Below, piece after piece: positions 1 to 8,470 of a DNA stretch of 64,000 nucleotides (positions are counted from its first letter, which is position 1; every line of letters starts with the position of its first letter). Source of the DNA: Flammeovirgaceae bacterium 311 (lineage in GTDB: Bacteria > Bacteroidota > Bacteroidia > Cytophagales > Cyclobacteriaceae); the NCBI GenBank assembly GCA_000597885.1, contig CP004371.1, forward strand, positions 5,844,001 through 5,908,000, in the 5' to 3' direction. The position numbers and the translations under genes are program-made. Below the pieces are notes generated by a model, which did no database searches, was not told the origin of the DNA, and was given only the letters and a program-made list of their open reading frames with translations.

Positions 1-563
1 GATCCTGTAGCACCAGTTATGGCAGTAGTTGCGTCCTCTTGCGCATACCAGCGATAGCTTCCTCCTGAGGGAGCTCCTGAAACACTTAATGTAACAGGCC
101 CAGTACCGCATCTGCTGCCATTAGCAGGGGTAGTAGTGTTAGTTGGTGGCTGAGGACTAACTGAAATTGGGTAAGGAGTTGAATTACTACCATAATCATT
201 TCCGGACCTATTTGCAACTACGACTGTGTAATTACCTGATTGACTGATAGCGCTAAAATTAACTATTATTTCATTTGCGCTGGCGGGAGTCAACCTTTGT
301 TCTCTTATGGGAGTGCCCCCAGATAGTATTTGAACTCTAACTGCAGGCGTGCTTGCATTTGAATTAGTGCTAAAACTACCACTAATTGTTAATGTAAAGT
401 TTTGGTCTACAGGTATACAAGATGGAGTGATGGACGTTATAGTCTGCCCCAAAACCTCCTGTGTGCCAAACACAGACAGCAAGAGCAATAAAAAAACAGT
501 AGCACTGAAGTGCTTTCTGCTTCGGGTGATCTCTGGAAAGAAGAGAGTAAAATTTCTAATCAT
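1..563 (-). CDS. Large secreted Ig-like/adhesin-type protein, 5' part only
   Basis: Reads leftward from an ATG at 561-563 and stays open to the window edge, so only about 187 N-terminal residues are present. It begins with a long n-region and a hydrophobic stretch (about residues 22-35) ending before GQ, which reads as a Sec signal peptide typical of Bacteroidota exports. The rest is Ser/Thr/Asn/Gly-rich with beta-strand periodicity. It contains an SGNYTVVV-type strand and an 'SYRWY' segment, as in the Ig-like domains of T9SS-exported cell-surface proteins. A C-terminal sorting domain, if any, lies outside the window. Function is unknown; a role as adhesin or exported glycan-binding protein is inference. 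The start is the only Met placing the signal peptide at the N terminus. Confidence 0.75.
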   Translation of the reverse strand, partial: MIRNFTLFFPEITRSRKHFSATVFLLLLLSVFGTQEVLGQTITSITPSCIPVDQNFTLTISGSFSTNSNASTPAVRVQILSGGTPIREQRLTPASANEIIVNFSAISQSGNYTVVVANRSGNDYGSNSTPYPISVSPQPPTNTTTPANGSRCGTGPVTLSVSGAPSGGSYRWYAQEDATTAITGATG

Positions 564-1593
564 AAAAGTAGCGTTAATAATTTTTTAAGCCTGGGCTTTC
601 TGTTTGGGCCTGCATGCAGGTGCCCCTTCTAAAAGATATGATTTGGAAAACCCTGGCTTAGCAATAGCAGGGAATAAGCAATAGTTTATCTGGCACATAT
701 TTCAGTTTTAGCTTTCGTTACGGACTCTTCATTCGCTGTTCGGATAGAAATTTAGAGTACCCCTATCATGGCAAATGCTGCTGGTAGTTGTCAGCAGCGC
801 CGCCATCTCTATGGTCTTTCGTTTCTGTAGATAGAGCGTTAAAGGCCAAAAGCTCATACGGTGTAATAAAAAACTTAAAAACACTTTAGCTTTGATACAT
901 CATGATCAGAAGCTATTACAGCATCAAATATAGGATAAAAATGATAATAAACTTGAATTTTAAGATTTTTACTTAAAAATTTATTAAAATCTCTACCCAT
1001 TCTGTGTATATCTAAACCTAATCTTACATATGTTCAAGTAATTCTTGAAGTACTATCAGAAGACTAGTTTTGTATTTATTTTCAAGATATACGTAAGAAT
1101 ATTAACGGTGGGGGTATAAAAAGGAAAAAAATTAGATATTTTCTCTACGAAGGTACAAGTGGACTGTCTAGTGCCTGCTGCTTAAGATTAGATTGAAAAA
1201 GATAAAAAAAAATCTCTCTTCCTGTTGTTAAAAGGTTTCACCAGCTCTTCCTCACGGATATTTGATAAGTGGTAGTCTGGCTTTGATTTCGGATGGAGTA
1301 CTGGCTCCGGCTCCAGCGCTACGGTCTTTACATTTTTTAAATGAATAAATCGATAGACCTGACAGCATCTAGCGAAGCTAAGCACGTGGCTACGCATCAC
1401 AGCGTGTAAAAGACGTTGTTGCTGACAATGAAGAGATTACCTTAGGAGTGGCTACGGCTGGCGGGTTTGTATAGGTATTTTTCTAGTATTGCCTTTTGCT
1501 ACAGGAATGAAGCTATGCTAAATAACATTATGCATTTGCAGGTTTTTCTGCACAGTTAGTGAGGGGTATGGTCTGCAGCAGATAGCAGCTATC
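564..1593. other. Gene-poor AT-rich intergenic stretch, possible gene remnant at 1188-1400 (-)
   Basis: About 1 kb without a convincing gene. Base composition is visibly more AT-rich than in the neighbouring genes, especially 850-1140. A leftward 70-codon frame at 1188-1400 has protein-like composition in its second half (a PEPVLHPKSKPDYHLSN run, then basic residues). It has no recognisable domain or ribosome binding site and could be the 3' remnant of a lost gene. The promoter of the leftward secreted-protein gene should lie just right of 563, but no clear TAnnTTTG box was found. Confidence 0.3.
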
Positions 1594-1625
1594 AAAAAAA
1601 AGCGTTCTGCCTGTAAGCAGAACGC
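1594..1625 (-). terminator. Rho-independent terminator of the Gfo/Idh/MocA gene
   Basis: A perfect 9-bp stem (GCGTTCTGC at 1602-1610 with GCAGAACGC at 1617-1625) closes a 6-nt loop. On the minus strand it is followed by eight U residues (1594-1601). It starts about 10 nt past the stop codon of the leftward oxidoreductase gene. Confidence 0.9.
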
Positions 1626-1634
1626 CTCCTGGTC

Positions 1635-3113
1635 TTAGCCCATCAAGCTCCAGCCGGAGCGGTAGTTTCGCTTTACAAACTGGTTGGCTTCATCAAAGTT
1701 GGTTACCTTCATATTGGCACCATCCCACACCAGTTTGATGTGCCTGCCGGGATACTCAAATTTTGCCGGGTCGTCTTTTGCTGGTTTGCGGATGTCGTAG
1801 CTCCTGATGGCCAGGTTGCCCATCAGCACTGTTTCGGTTAAAGGGCCGGCAATGGAGAAGGGAGAGCTTAACATCTGCGCTTCTTTGCTGCCCGGTCCGG
1901 CAATGGCAGCCTCTACCCATTGTTTGTAGTGCCCTTCCATGCCACCTTCCACACGGGGAATACTAACAGGTACATTGACCTCCTGCATGCGGGAGGTGGG
2001 AAGCAGGCGTGGGTTCCTCCCATAGGTGGAGCACATCATTTTGCCTTTGGTGCCCACAAAGATTACCCCGTTGCCGCCATCACCCATCTGCTCATTGGGC
2101 CCCAGCTCTTCGGGACGCGCCGGCTGAATGCCGCCGTCCATCCAGTGGAGCTTTACATCCGGCTTGCCGCCCTGGCCCTTAAACTTAAGCACTACATGGG
2201 AGGAGGGAGGGCAGCTTTCCGGGAAATAACCGCGTTTGAACTCATCCACATACACCGAACCCACACTACATTCGGCTTCTGTAGGGTACTGCAGACCCAG
2301 CACCCGGAAGGGAGCTTCCACCAGGTGGCAGCCCATATCGCCGAGGGCACCGGTGCCATAGTCCCACCAACCGCGCCAGTTAAAAGGCACCAGCTTGTCG
2401 ACATAGGCTTTCTCGGGGGCGGTGCCCAGCCAGAGGTTCCAGTCCAGACCAATGGGAACCCCTGATTTTTGCTCCGGCCAGGGAATGCCCTGAGGCCACA
2501 CCGGTCTGTCGGTCCAGGTGTAAACCGTATGCACATCACCAATGATGCCGGCTCCATACCACTCCATCAGCTGGCGAACGCCATCGCCGGAAGCTCCCTG
2601 GTTGCCCATCTGGGTAACTACCTTATACTTGTTGGCTGCTTCGGTGAGCTTGCGCGCTTCGTAAATGTCGTGGGTGAGGGGCTTTTGCACATATACATGC
2701 TTGCCCAGCTGCATGGCAGCCATGGCCTGCACGGCATGGTTATGGTCGGGGCCGGAGACGGATACTGCATCGATGTGCCTGTGCTCTTTATCGAGCATTT
2801 CCCGGTAATCTTTGTAGTACTTAGCTTTTGGGAAGGTCTCCCTGCTTTTGGCAGCCCGGGCATCGTCTACATCGCAGAGGTAGGCAATGTTTGCCTTTCC
2901 GCTCTTGAAAAAGCTGGTAAGGTCACTGGCACCTTTGCCTCCAACCCCAATGCCGGCAATGTTTAGTTTATCACTGGGGGCTACAAACCCCGGACCACCC
3001 AATACGTGCCGGGGTACAATATAGATACCTGCTAATCCCAGAAGGGAATTTTTCAGAAACTTTCTACGTGAAGCCGGAAGTTGGGTATTTGCGGGGGTAT
3101 TCTTATCTGCCAT
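1635..3113 (-). CDS. Tat-exported Gfo/Idh/MocA family oxidoreductase
   Basis: This 492-residue NAD(P)-dependent sugar oxidoreductase opens with a twin-arginine signal (SRRKFLKNSLLGLAG, about residues 15-29), so it is probably exported folded with its cofactor. A Rossmann fold begins near residue 50 with GIGVGGKG. The family's EKP motif appears as QKP (VYVQKPLTHD, about residues 140-150). The C-terminal domain carries the GALGDMGCHL motif expected near the substrate pocket. Such exported members cluster with isomerase and DUF1080 genes in Bacteroidota sugar loci and are thought to act on keto-sugars or glycosides; the substrate here is unknown. A terminator at 3203-3241 separates it from the upstream DUF1080 gene, so it is probably its own transcription unit. 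The Glu-to-Gln change in EKP is unusual but recurs in exported members. Confidence 0.88.
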   Translation of the reverse strand: MADKNTPANTQLPASRRKFLKNSLLGLAGIYIVPRHVLGGPGFVAPSDKLNIAGIGVGGKGASDLTSFFKSGKANIAYLCDVDDARAAKSRETFPKAKYYKDYREMLDKEHRHIDAVSVSGPDHNHAVQAMAAMQLGKHVYVQKPLTHDIYEARKLTEAANKYKVVTQMGNQGASGDGVRQLMEWYGAGIIGDVHTVYTWTDRPVWPQGIPWPEQKSGVPIGLDWNLWLGTAPEKAYVDKLVPFNWRGWWDYGTGALGDMGCHLVEAPFRVLGLQYPTEAECSVGSVYVDEFKRGYFPESCPPSSHVVLKFKGQGGKPDVKLHWMDGGIQPARPEELGPNEQMGDGGNGVIFVGTKGKMMCSTYGRNPRLLPTSRMQEVNVPVSIPRVEGGMEGHYKQWVEAAIAGPGSKEAQMLSSPFSIAGPLTETVLMGNLAIRSYDIRKPAKDDPAKFEYPGRHIKLVWDGANMKVTNFDEANQFVKRNYRSGWSLMG

Positions 3114-3202
3114 GCCTGCCGATTTGAAAAATGGTTACATAAAATATCAGCGACTTTAATTTATTGAATATTATTTTTCTCATCAAGCTTTGGCAGGAGT
3201 AA

Positions 3203-3241
3203 TAAAAAAAACAAGGCGCTGAATACATTTCCAGCGCCTTG
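3203..3241 (-). terminator. Rho-independent terminator of the cytochrome c-DUF1080 unit
   Basis: A 10-bp stem (CAAGGCGCTG at 3212-3221 with CAGCGCCTTG at 3232-3241) has a U-rich tail on the minus strand (3204-3210). It lies about 95 nt past the DUF1080 stop codon. Confidence 0.85.
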
Positions 3242-3334
3242 TTGATGTTCTTCCTGAGTTAGAAATCAAAGTGAAGTGTATCTCTATTTCCATCAGCAGG
3301 TAGCATATCAGTTAGTTATAGCTTCCTGAGCTGC

Positions 3335-4072
3335 TTACAGCCGCCTGATACGGATGTTTCTGAACCATACCGGGTCGCCATGGTCCTGGAGCACGATCTT
3401 TCCTTTCTGAAAAGTGCCAAAACCCTCCATGTCTTTAAATTTACTGTTGGCAATCATTTGCCGCCAGTTATCATCCCACATGGTGGTGGTTACTACACTT
3501 TGTCCGTTCAGGATGAATTCAAGTTTGTTGTCCCTGCTGATCACCTCTGCCTGGTTCCATTCACCCACCGGTCTGGCAGCTTCAGGCGTGGCGGTGATAA
3601 GGTCATAGAGATCACCTGCCCGGTGCTTGATGATCTTGGCGTCGGGGTGCCGGTCATTGTCCAGGATCTGCATTTCAGGACCGGTATGGTATGGTTCGCT
3701 ATACCGATCTGCATCTTCCTGTACATAGAACATCAGTCCGCTGTTGCCTCCTTCGGAGATCTTCCAGTCCAGCTGCAGGTGAAAATCCTCAAACTCCTGC
3801 TCGCTTACCAGGTCGCCGCCTTCGGCATTGCCGGCAGTATCCAGATGTAATACGCCATCTTCTACCTTCCAGGCGCTGCCGGCAGTGTCCTGCCCATAGG
3901 TGTGCCATCCCTCCAGGCTGTTTTCCTCCAGCAGAGAGACCCATTCACCCGCTGCGCTGGTCGTATCCGCCGTGGCAGTGGGCGCCTCTGCAGTGCTGGA
4001 GCTGGTGGTACTTGAATCGCAGCCAGCCAGGAGCAGTACCAGGCCTGTGCAGGCAAATAGGGCTTTCATCAC
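3335..4072 (-). CDS. DUF1080 lipoprotein (3-keto-disaccharide hydrolase family)
   Basis: The protein has 245 residues. An SpII signal ends in LLAGC (Cys18), followed by a Ser/Thr-rich linker to about residue 42 and then one DUF1080 jelly-roll domain. Family hallmarks seen are the WVSLLEENSLEGWHTYG opening, SEGGNSGLMFYVQE, the GPEMQILDN segment and the terminal DHGDPVWFRNIRIR. DUF1080 proteins from Bacteroides are reported to cleave or hydrate 3-keto-glycosides. This matches its neighbours: it starts 2 nt after the stop of a cytochrome c lipoprotein, in a locus with a GMC oxidoreductase. It is probably anchored in the periplasm or on the surface, releasing 3-keto-sugar from oxidised glycosides. 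Lyase and hydrolase activity cannot be told apart from sequence. Confidence 0.9.
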   Translation of the reverse strand: MMKALFACTGLVLLLAGCDSSTTSSSTAEAPTATADTTSAAGEWVSLLEENSLEGWHTYGQDTAGSAWKVEDGVLHLDTAGNAEGGDLVSEQEFEDFHLQLDWKISEGGNSGLMFYVQEDADRYSEPYHTGPEMQILDNDRHPDAKIIKHRAGDLYDLITATPEAARPVGEWNQAEVISRDNKLEFILNGQSVVTTTMWDDNWRQMIANSKFKDMEGFGTFQKGKIVLQDHGDPVWFRNIRIRRL

Positions 4073-4074
4073 TT

Positions 4075-4470
4075 TTATTTTTGTAATGAAAGTACGTAAC
4101 GGGCCATCTGCTCTGCTTCCTGCTGGGTGTGCTGCGGGTGCGCCGTCATGGGTACATTGCCCCAGTTGCCGGCGCCACCGTTAAGGATCTTACCCGCCAG
4201 GTAAGCTACTGCAGTGTCGTTGCCCCTGTATCTTTCCGCAACCTCAACATAGGCCGGACCTATTACCTTTTCGTTGTCTTTATGGCAGGCAACACAGTCG
4301 GAGCTGGCAATTAATTCGCGGCCTGCCTGCTGCGGATCTGTTTGGGCAGGTTCTGTGGCAATGCCTTCATCTGCAGCCTGCTCTACTTCTGTTGTTGTTT
4401 CACTATTATTGCCATTGCCTCCGCATGCCATCAGGGAGAAGGCAAGTGCTATAAAAAAAGTGTATTTCAT
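4075..4470 (-). CDS. Class I cytochrome c lipoprotein
   Basis: The 131-residue protein has a lipoprotein signal (LMACGG, Cys16) and an acidic Gln/Glu/Thr-rich spacer of about 30 residues. A single c-type heme domain follows, with CVACH (about residues 59-63) as heme attachment site and a Met in WGNVPM as the likely distal axial ligand. It is the size of a minimal monoheme cytochrome. It sits 2 nt upstream of the DUF1080 gene and is cotranscribed with it. With the GMC oxidoreductase on the opposite arm it is the obvious candidate electron acceptor for periplasmic sugar oxidation (inference). A terminator at 4517-4543 isolates it from the isomerase gene upstream, so its promoter must lie in about 4471-4515. 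Confidence 0.9.
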   Translation of the reverse strand: MKYTFFIALAFSLMACGGNGNNSETTTEVEQAADEGIATEPAQTDPQQAGRELIASSDCVACHKDNEKVIGPAYVEVAERYRGNDTAVAYLAGKILNGGAGNWGNVPMTAHPQHTQQEAEQMARYVLSLQK

Positions 4471-4516
4471 CGAATCAGTGTTTTATTTTGGTTGAAATTA
4501 TTGTCTTAATCTTTTG

Positions 4517-4543
4517 AAAAAATTGTAGCCATGCTACAATTTT
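4517..4543 (-). terminator. Rho-independent terminator after the isomerase gene
   Basis: A perfect 11-bp stem (AAAATTGTAGC at 4519-4529 with GCTACAATTTT at 4533-4543) has a 3-nt loop and a U run on the minus strand. It lies about 35 nt past the isomerase stop and may also work rightward. Confidence 0.75.
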
Positions 4544-4577
4544 GTTAAATACGGTTTAACTGAAATAGGGTTAGTTT

Positions 4578-5636
4578 CTACTCCCGTAAGCCCAGTATTT
4601 TCTGGTTCAGCTGCTCATCAGAACCGGCAGAAGCAAAATCATCAAATGCCTTATCGGTTACGCGAATGATGTGGTCCTGGATGAAAGGAGCGCCTTCTTC
4701 GGCTCCCTGCTGCGGGTGCTTAATGGCACATTCCCACTCCAGTACAGCCCAGCCTTTAAAATCGTAAGCAGAAAGTTTGCTGAAAATGCTGGCAAAATCT
4801 ACCTGGCCATCGCCCAGGGAACGGAAACGACCGGCCCGGTTTACCCAGCCCTGGTAGCCGCCATAGACGCCCTGCTTTCCGGTAGGATTGAATTCAGCAT
4901 CCTTTACATGGAACATCTTGATCCTGTCATGGTAATGATCGATGAAGGTTAGGTAATCCATGGCCTGCAGCACAAAGTGGCTGGGGTCGTAGAGGATGTT
5001 TGCCCTTGGGTGCCCTTTTACCTTGTCCAGGAACATTTCGAAGGTAATGCCATCGTGCAGATCTTCACCAGGATGCAGCTCATAGCATACATCTACACCA
5101 CATTCATCAAAAGTATCCAGTATTGGCAGCCAGCGCTTAGCCAGTTCATTAAAGCCTGTGTCTACCAGGCCGGCAGGGCGCTGTGGCCAGGGGTAAACAG
5201 TTTGCCAAAGCAGGGCACCGGAGAAAGCACCAGCGGCATTGAGCCCCATGTTTTGCGAAGCTTTTGCAGTATACTTCATTTGGTCACTGGCCCAGGCCGC
5301 TTTACCCTTCAGGTCTCCCTTTAGCGAAGCAGGAGCGAAGGAGTCGAAAAGTTCGTTGTAGGCCGGATGAACAGCCACCAGCTGCCCCTGCAGGTGAGCG
5401 GCAAGCTCGGTGAGCACCAGCCCATTTGCTTCTACTGTGCCTTTGATCTCATCGGCATAGGTCTTGCTCTCGGCGGCTTTTTGCACATCAATAAAGCGCT
5501 TTTCCCAGCTGGGTATTTGAACACCGGCATACCCCAGCCCTTTGGCCCATTTACAGATACTGTCTAAGGTGTTGAATGGTGCCTGATCTCCAGCGAATTG
5601 GGCAAGGAAAATGGCAGGTCCTTGAATCGTAGTCAT
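4578..5636 (-). CDS. Cytoplasmic sugar phosphate isomerase/epimerase (AP endonuclease 2-type TIM barrel)
   Basis: This 352-residue protein has no signal peptide. It belongs to the xylose-isomerase-like TIM-barrel superfamily: YAGVQIP near the N terminus, then VCYELHPGEDLHDG, ILYDPSHFVLQ, MFHVKDAEFNPTGKQG and AVLEWECAIKHP. These supply the Glu/Asp/His ligands normally used for the divalent metal. It lies 67 nt downstream of a cytoplasmic Gfo/Idh/MocA dehydrogenase in the same direction. The pairing is common and points to inter-conversion of a keto-sugar or inositol-like intermediate inside the cell. Substrate cannot be assigned. The start is the ATG at 5634-5636, followed at once by a normal first barrel strand. 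Confidence 0.85.
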   Translation of the reverse strand: MTTIQGPAIFLAQFAGDQAPFNTLDSICKWAKGLGYAGVQIPSWEKRFIDVQKAAESKTYADEIKGTVEANGLVLTELAAHLQGQLVAVHPAYNELFDSFAPASLKGDLKGKAAWASDQMKYTAKASQNMGLNAAGAFSGALLWQTVYPWPQRPAGLVDTGFNELAKRWLPILDTFDECGVDVCYELHPGEDLHDGITFEMFLDKVKGHPRANILYDPSHFVLQAMDYLTFIDHYHDRIKMFHVKDAEFNPTGKQGVYGGYQGWVNRAGRFRSLGDGQVDFASIFSKLSAYDFKGWAVLEWECAIKHPQQGAEEGAPFIQDHIIRVTDKAFDDFASAGSDEQLNQKILGLRE

Positions 5637-5703
5637 ATTGAAAGAATATAAGAATTAAGTTTAAAAATTGAACGGACTGCTTAAAGATAGCAGTTTTAGT
5701 GAA

Positions 5704-6864
5704 TCAGACCGAAAATTGGGTCCATTTCTCACTGCTGTCGCTGCTTTTTACCACATTTTCAATAAAGGCCATGCCGCGCAGGCCATCTTCAGCTCCTGGA
5801 AAATCGAGCCATTCCTCCTTTGGTTCTTCTCCGTTTTTGCGCGCGCGTAGGCAGAGGGCAAAGTTGCGGTAGTGATTGGCAAAGGCCTCCAGGTAACCCT
5901 CGGGGTGGCCGGCCGGGGTGCGGGTGTTGTGGGTGGCATAGGAGCTCAGATAGCCTGTTCCGGCTCTCCAGATCTCAGCAGGCTTGTCCAGCCACTTGAT
6001 CAGGAGGGTATTGGCATCTTCCTGCTGCCATTCCAGACCTCCTTTTTCGCCATATACTCTTATTTTGATATTGTTCTCTTCGCCTGCTGCTACCTGCGAG
6101 GCCATCAGGGTGCCGGAGGCACCGTTGTTAAAGCGGAGCAGCACGGCTCCGTCATCGTCCAGGCGGCGGCCTTCTACGGCGGTGATCAGGTCGGCACATA
6201 CCTTGCTTACCTCCAGGCCCGATACATACTCGGCCAGGTTAAAGGCATGTGTACCAATATCGCCCATGCAGCCGGCCTTGCCGCTCTGGCTTGGGTCGGT
6301 GCGCCAGGAGGCCTGTTTGTTTTCTGATTCCTCCAGCGGGGTGCTTAGCCAGCCCTGCGGATACTCTACATATACTTTCCTGATTTTGCCCAGCTTACCG
6401 GACTTTACAAACTGTTTGGCCTGCTTTACCATTGGGTAACCGGTATAGGTGTGGGTGAGGCAAAATAACAGATTGCCCTTCGATACTATATTATATAGCT
6501 CATGAGCTTCCTGCAGGCTAAGTGTCATGGGTTTGTCCAGCACCACATGAAAACCCGCTTCCAGCGCAAGCCTGGCAGGCTCAAAATGTACATGGTTTGG
6601 GGTAACAATGCTTACAAAGTCCATACGCTGGTCTTCGGGCAGGGCCTTTTCCTTTTCGAACATTTCCTTATAGGAACCATACACCCTGCCGGGGTTCAGG
6701 TAGAGCGTTTCGCCGGCCGTTTTAGACTTTTGCGGATCGCTGCTGAATGCGCCGCAAACCAGCTCAATTTCACCATCCATGAAGGCTGCAATGCGGTGAA
6801 TGGCTCCTATGAAAGAGCCTGGTCCGCCGCCGATCATACCCATTTTAAGTTTTTTGTTTTTCAT
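5704..6864 (-). CDS. Cytoplasmic Gfo/Idh/MocA family oxidoreductase
   Basis: The protein has 386 residues and no export signal. The Rossmann motif GMIGGGPGSFIG is at residues 9-20. FHVVLDKPMTLSLQEA carries the DKP form of the EKP motif. GCMGDIGTHAFNLAEYV is the GxDxxxH region of the C-terminal domain; Asp and His of this motif are the usual catalytic residues. It is the first gene of a leftward unit with the isomerase at 4578-5636. It probably reduces or oxidises the sugar delivered by the divergent MFS transporter, for example 3-keto-glucose to glucose; this is inference. Confidence 0.88.
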   Translation of the reverse strand: MKNKKLKMGMIGGGPGSFIGAIHRIAAFMDGEIELVCGAFSSDPQKSKTAGETLYLNPGRVYGSYKEMFEKEKALPEDQRMDFVSIVTPNHVHFEPARLALEAGFHVVLDKPMTLSLQEAHELYNIVSKGNLLFCLTHTYTGYPMVKQAKQFVKSGKLGKIRKVYVEYPQGWLSTPLEESENKQASWRTDPSQSGKAGCMGDIGTHAFNLAEYVSGLEVSKVCADLITAVEGRRLDDDGAVLLRFNNGASGTLMASQVAAGEENNIKIRVYGEKGGLEWQQEDANTLLIKWLDKPAEIWRAGTGYLSSYATHNTRTPAGHPEGYLEAFANHYRNFALCLRARKNGEEPKEEWLDFPGAEDGLRGMAFIENVVKSSDSSEKWTQFSV

Positions 6865-7218
6865 GTTGTAGATTGATTGCGATAGATTTTAGTATAATTG
6901 GCAATAAGAAAGTTTTAAAAATTTAAATTTAATAATATCTTAAAATTTAAAATAAACTTAAGCAACTGATTGATAACACAGAACAATTGTTCGCCGGCGG
7001 GCGCTAAAGAGTTCTGCCGCTGCTATCTGTTGATTTTCATAAGGTTAAATTGCCTGCTCTAGTAACCGTTACTGCATGGAAAAAATAAGAGAATAGTTTG
7101 AGCCATACACAGGAGTACAGTTTTTTTGTTCCCATTCATTTATTTGCCAAACAGATTCTGAAGTGGTGCCCCTGGCGGATTTTTATTAAAAATTAGCATT
7201 TATATACTTACAATCAAG
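6865..7218. promoter_or_regulatory. Divergent intergenic control region of the sugar locus
   Basis: A 354-bp gap separates the leftward dehydrogenase-isomerase arm from the rightward transporter-GMC arm. It is AT-rich next to the leftward start (6885-6960). It must hold promoters for both arms and perhaps an operator. No convincing TAnnTTTG box or long dyad was found. Confidence 0.5.
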
Positions 7219-8466
7219 ATGACGCTGACAAATCGGGTTAAATTATCGGCCATGATGTTCCTGGAGTTCTTTATTTGGGGAGCATGGTTCGTAACCTTAG
7301 GTACTTTTCTCGGAAATAATCTTCAGGCTACAGGCACACAGACTGCAGCAGCTTTTTCCACACAATCGTTCGGTGCCATCATTGCCCCTTTTATCATCGG
7401 GCTCATAGCAGATAAGTATTTTAATGCCGAAAGAATCCTGGGCTTTCTGCATCTGCTGGGTGCTGTATTGATGTATATGATGTTCAGGGCAGAAGATTTT
7501 ACGCAGTTTTATCCCTTTGTATTTGCCTACATGGTGGTATTTATGCCCACCCTGGCACTGGTAAACTCTGTATCCTTTAACCAGATGAAAGATCCTGCTA
7601 AAGAGTTTTCTTTCATTCGCGTTTTTGGAACCCTTGGCTGGATCATCGCTGGCTTAGCGATAAGTTATATATTTAGCTGGGATAACGACACTGCACGGGA
7701 GGCAGGGGCACTTCGGAATACCTTTATGTTAGCAGGTATTGCCTCTGCTATTTTGGGATTGTTTAGTTTTACCCTACCCGCCACGCCTCCTAAAATCCAG
7801 AAAGGAGAAAAACTTAGTGTATCAGAAATACTGGGCCTGGATGCCATCAAGCTCCTGAAAAGTAAGAATTACCTGATTTTCTTTATCTCATCAATCCTCA
7901 TCTGCATTCCGCTGGCTTTTTATTATCAAAATGCTAATCCTTTCCTTGCAGAGGTAGGTATGGAAAACCCAACAGGAAAAATGACCGTTGGCCAGGTTTC
8001 CGAAGTCTTATTTATGCTGCTGCTGCCGGTGTTCTTTACCAGGTACGGTATCAAGAAAACTTTGCTGGTAGGCATGCTGGCATGGGTGGTCCGTTATGCC
8101 CTCTTTGCCTTTGGCGACGCGGGTTCAGGCATGTACATGCTGCTGATTGGTATTGCCCTGCATGGTATCTGTTATGATTTCTTCTTTGTATCAGGCCAGA
8201 TTTATACAGACTCCAAAGCCGGCCCAAGGTATAAAAGTGCTGCACAGGGCCTGATTACCCTGGCTACCTACGGGGTAGGCATGCTGATTGGCTTCTGGGT
8301 AGCGGGTATGGTCTATGATAGCTATACGCTGGCAGATCAAACCCACGAATGGAGATCCATCTGGCTGATTCCATCAGGGATTGCCCTGTTGGTAACTATT
8401 CTGTTTGTAGTATTCTTCAAGGAAGAGGGTGTAGTGGTTAAAGAGGAGGTTTTGGTAAACGCATAA
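7219..8466 (+). CDS. MFS permease, nucleoside:H+ symporter (NupG)-like
   Basis: The 415-residue protein has about 12 hydrophobic helices. The first is MMFLEFFIWGAWFVTLGTFL, and the region FNQMKDPAKEFSFIRVFGTLGWI is a hallmark of the NupG/nucleoside permease-like group of the major facilitator superfamily. In Bacteroidota, members of this group often sit beside Gfo/Idh/MocA and isomerase genes, which suggests sugar or keto-sugar import rather than nucleosides. It is the first gene of the rightward arm and ends 4 nt before the next gene. Substrate is unknown. Confidence 0.85.
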   Translation: MTLTNRVKLSAMMFLEFFIWGAWFVTLGTFLGNNLQATGTQTAAAFSTQSFGAIIAPFIIGLIADKYFNAERILGFLHLLGAVLMYMMFRAEDFTQFYPFVFAYMVVFMPTLALVNSVSFNQMKDPAKEFSFIRVFGTLGWIIAGLAISYIFSWDNDTAREAGALRNTFMLAGIASAILGLFSFTLPATPPKIQKGEKLSVSEILGLDAIKLLKSKNYLIFFISSILICIPLAFYYQNANPFLAEVGMENPTGKMTVGQVSEVLFMLLLPVFFTRYGIKKTLLVGMLAWVVRYALFAFGDAGSGMYMLLIGIALHGICYDFFFVSGQIYTDSKAGPRYKSAAQGLITLATYGVGMLIGFWVAGMVYDSYTLADQTHEWRSIWLIPSGIALLVTILFVVFFKEEGVVVKEEVLVNA

Positions 8467-8470
8467 TATA

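Noticed and set aside
349-588. Rightward 79-codon frame near the left edge
   Set aside because: It lies antisense to a clear leftward signal-peptide protein (1-563) with much better coding features.
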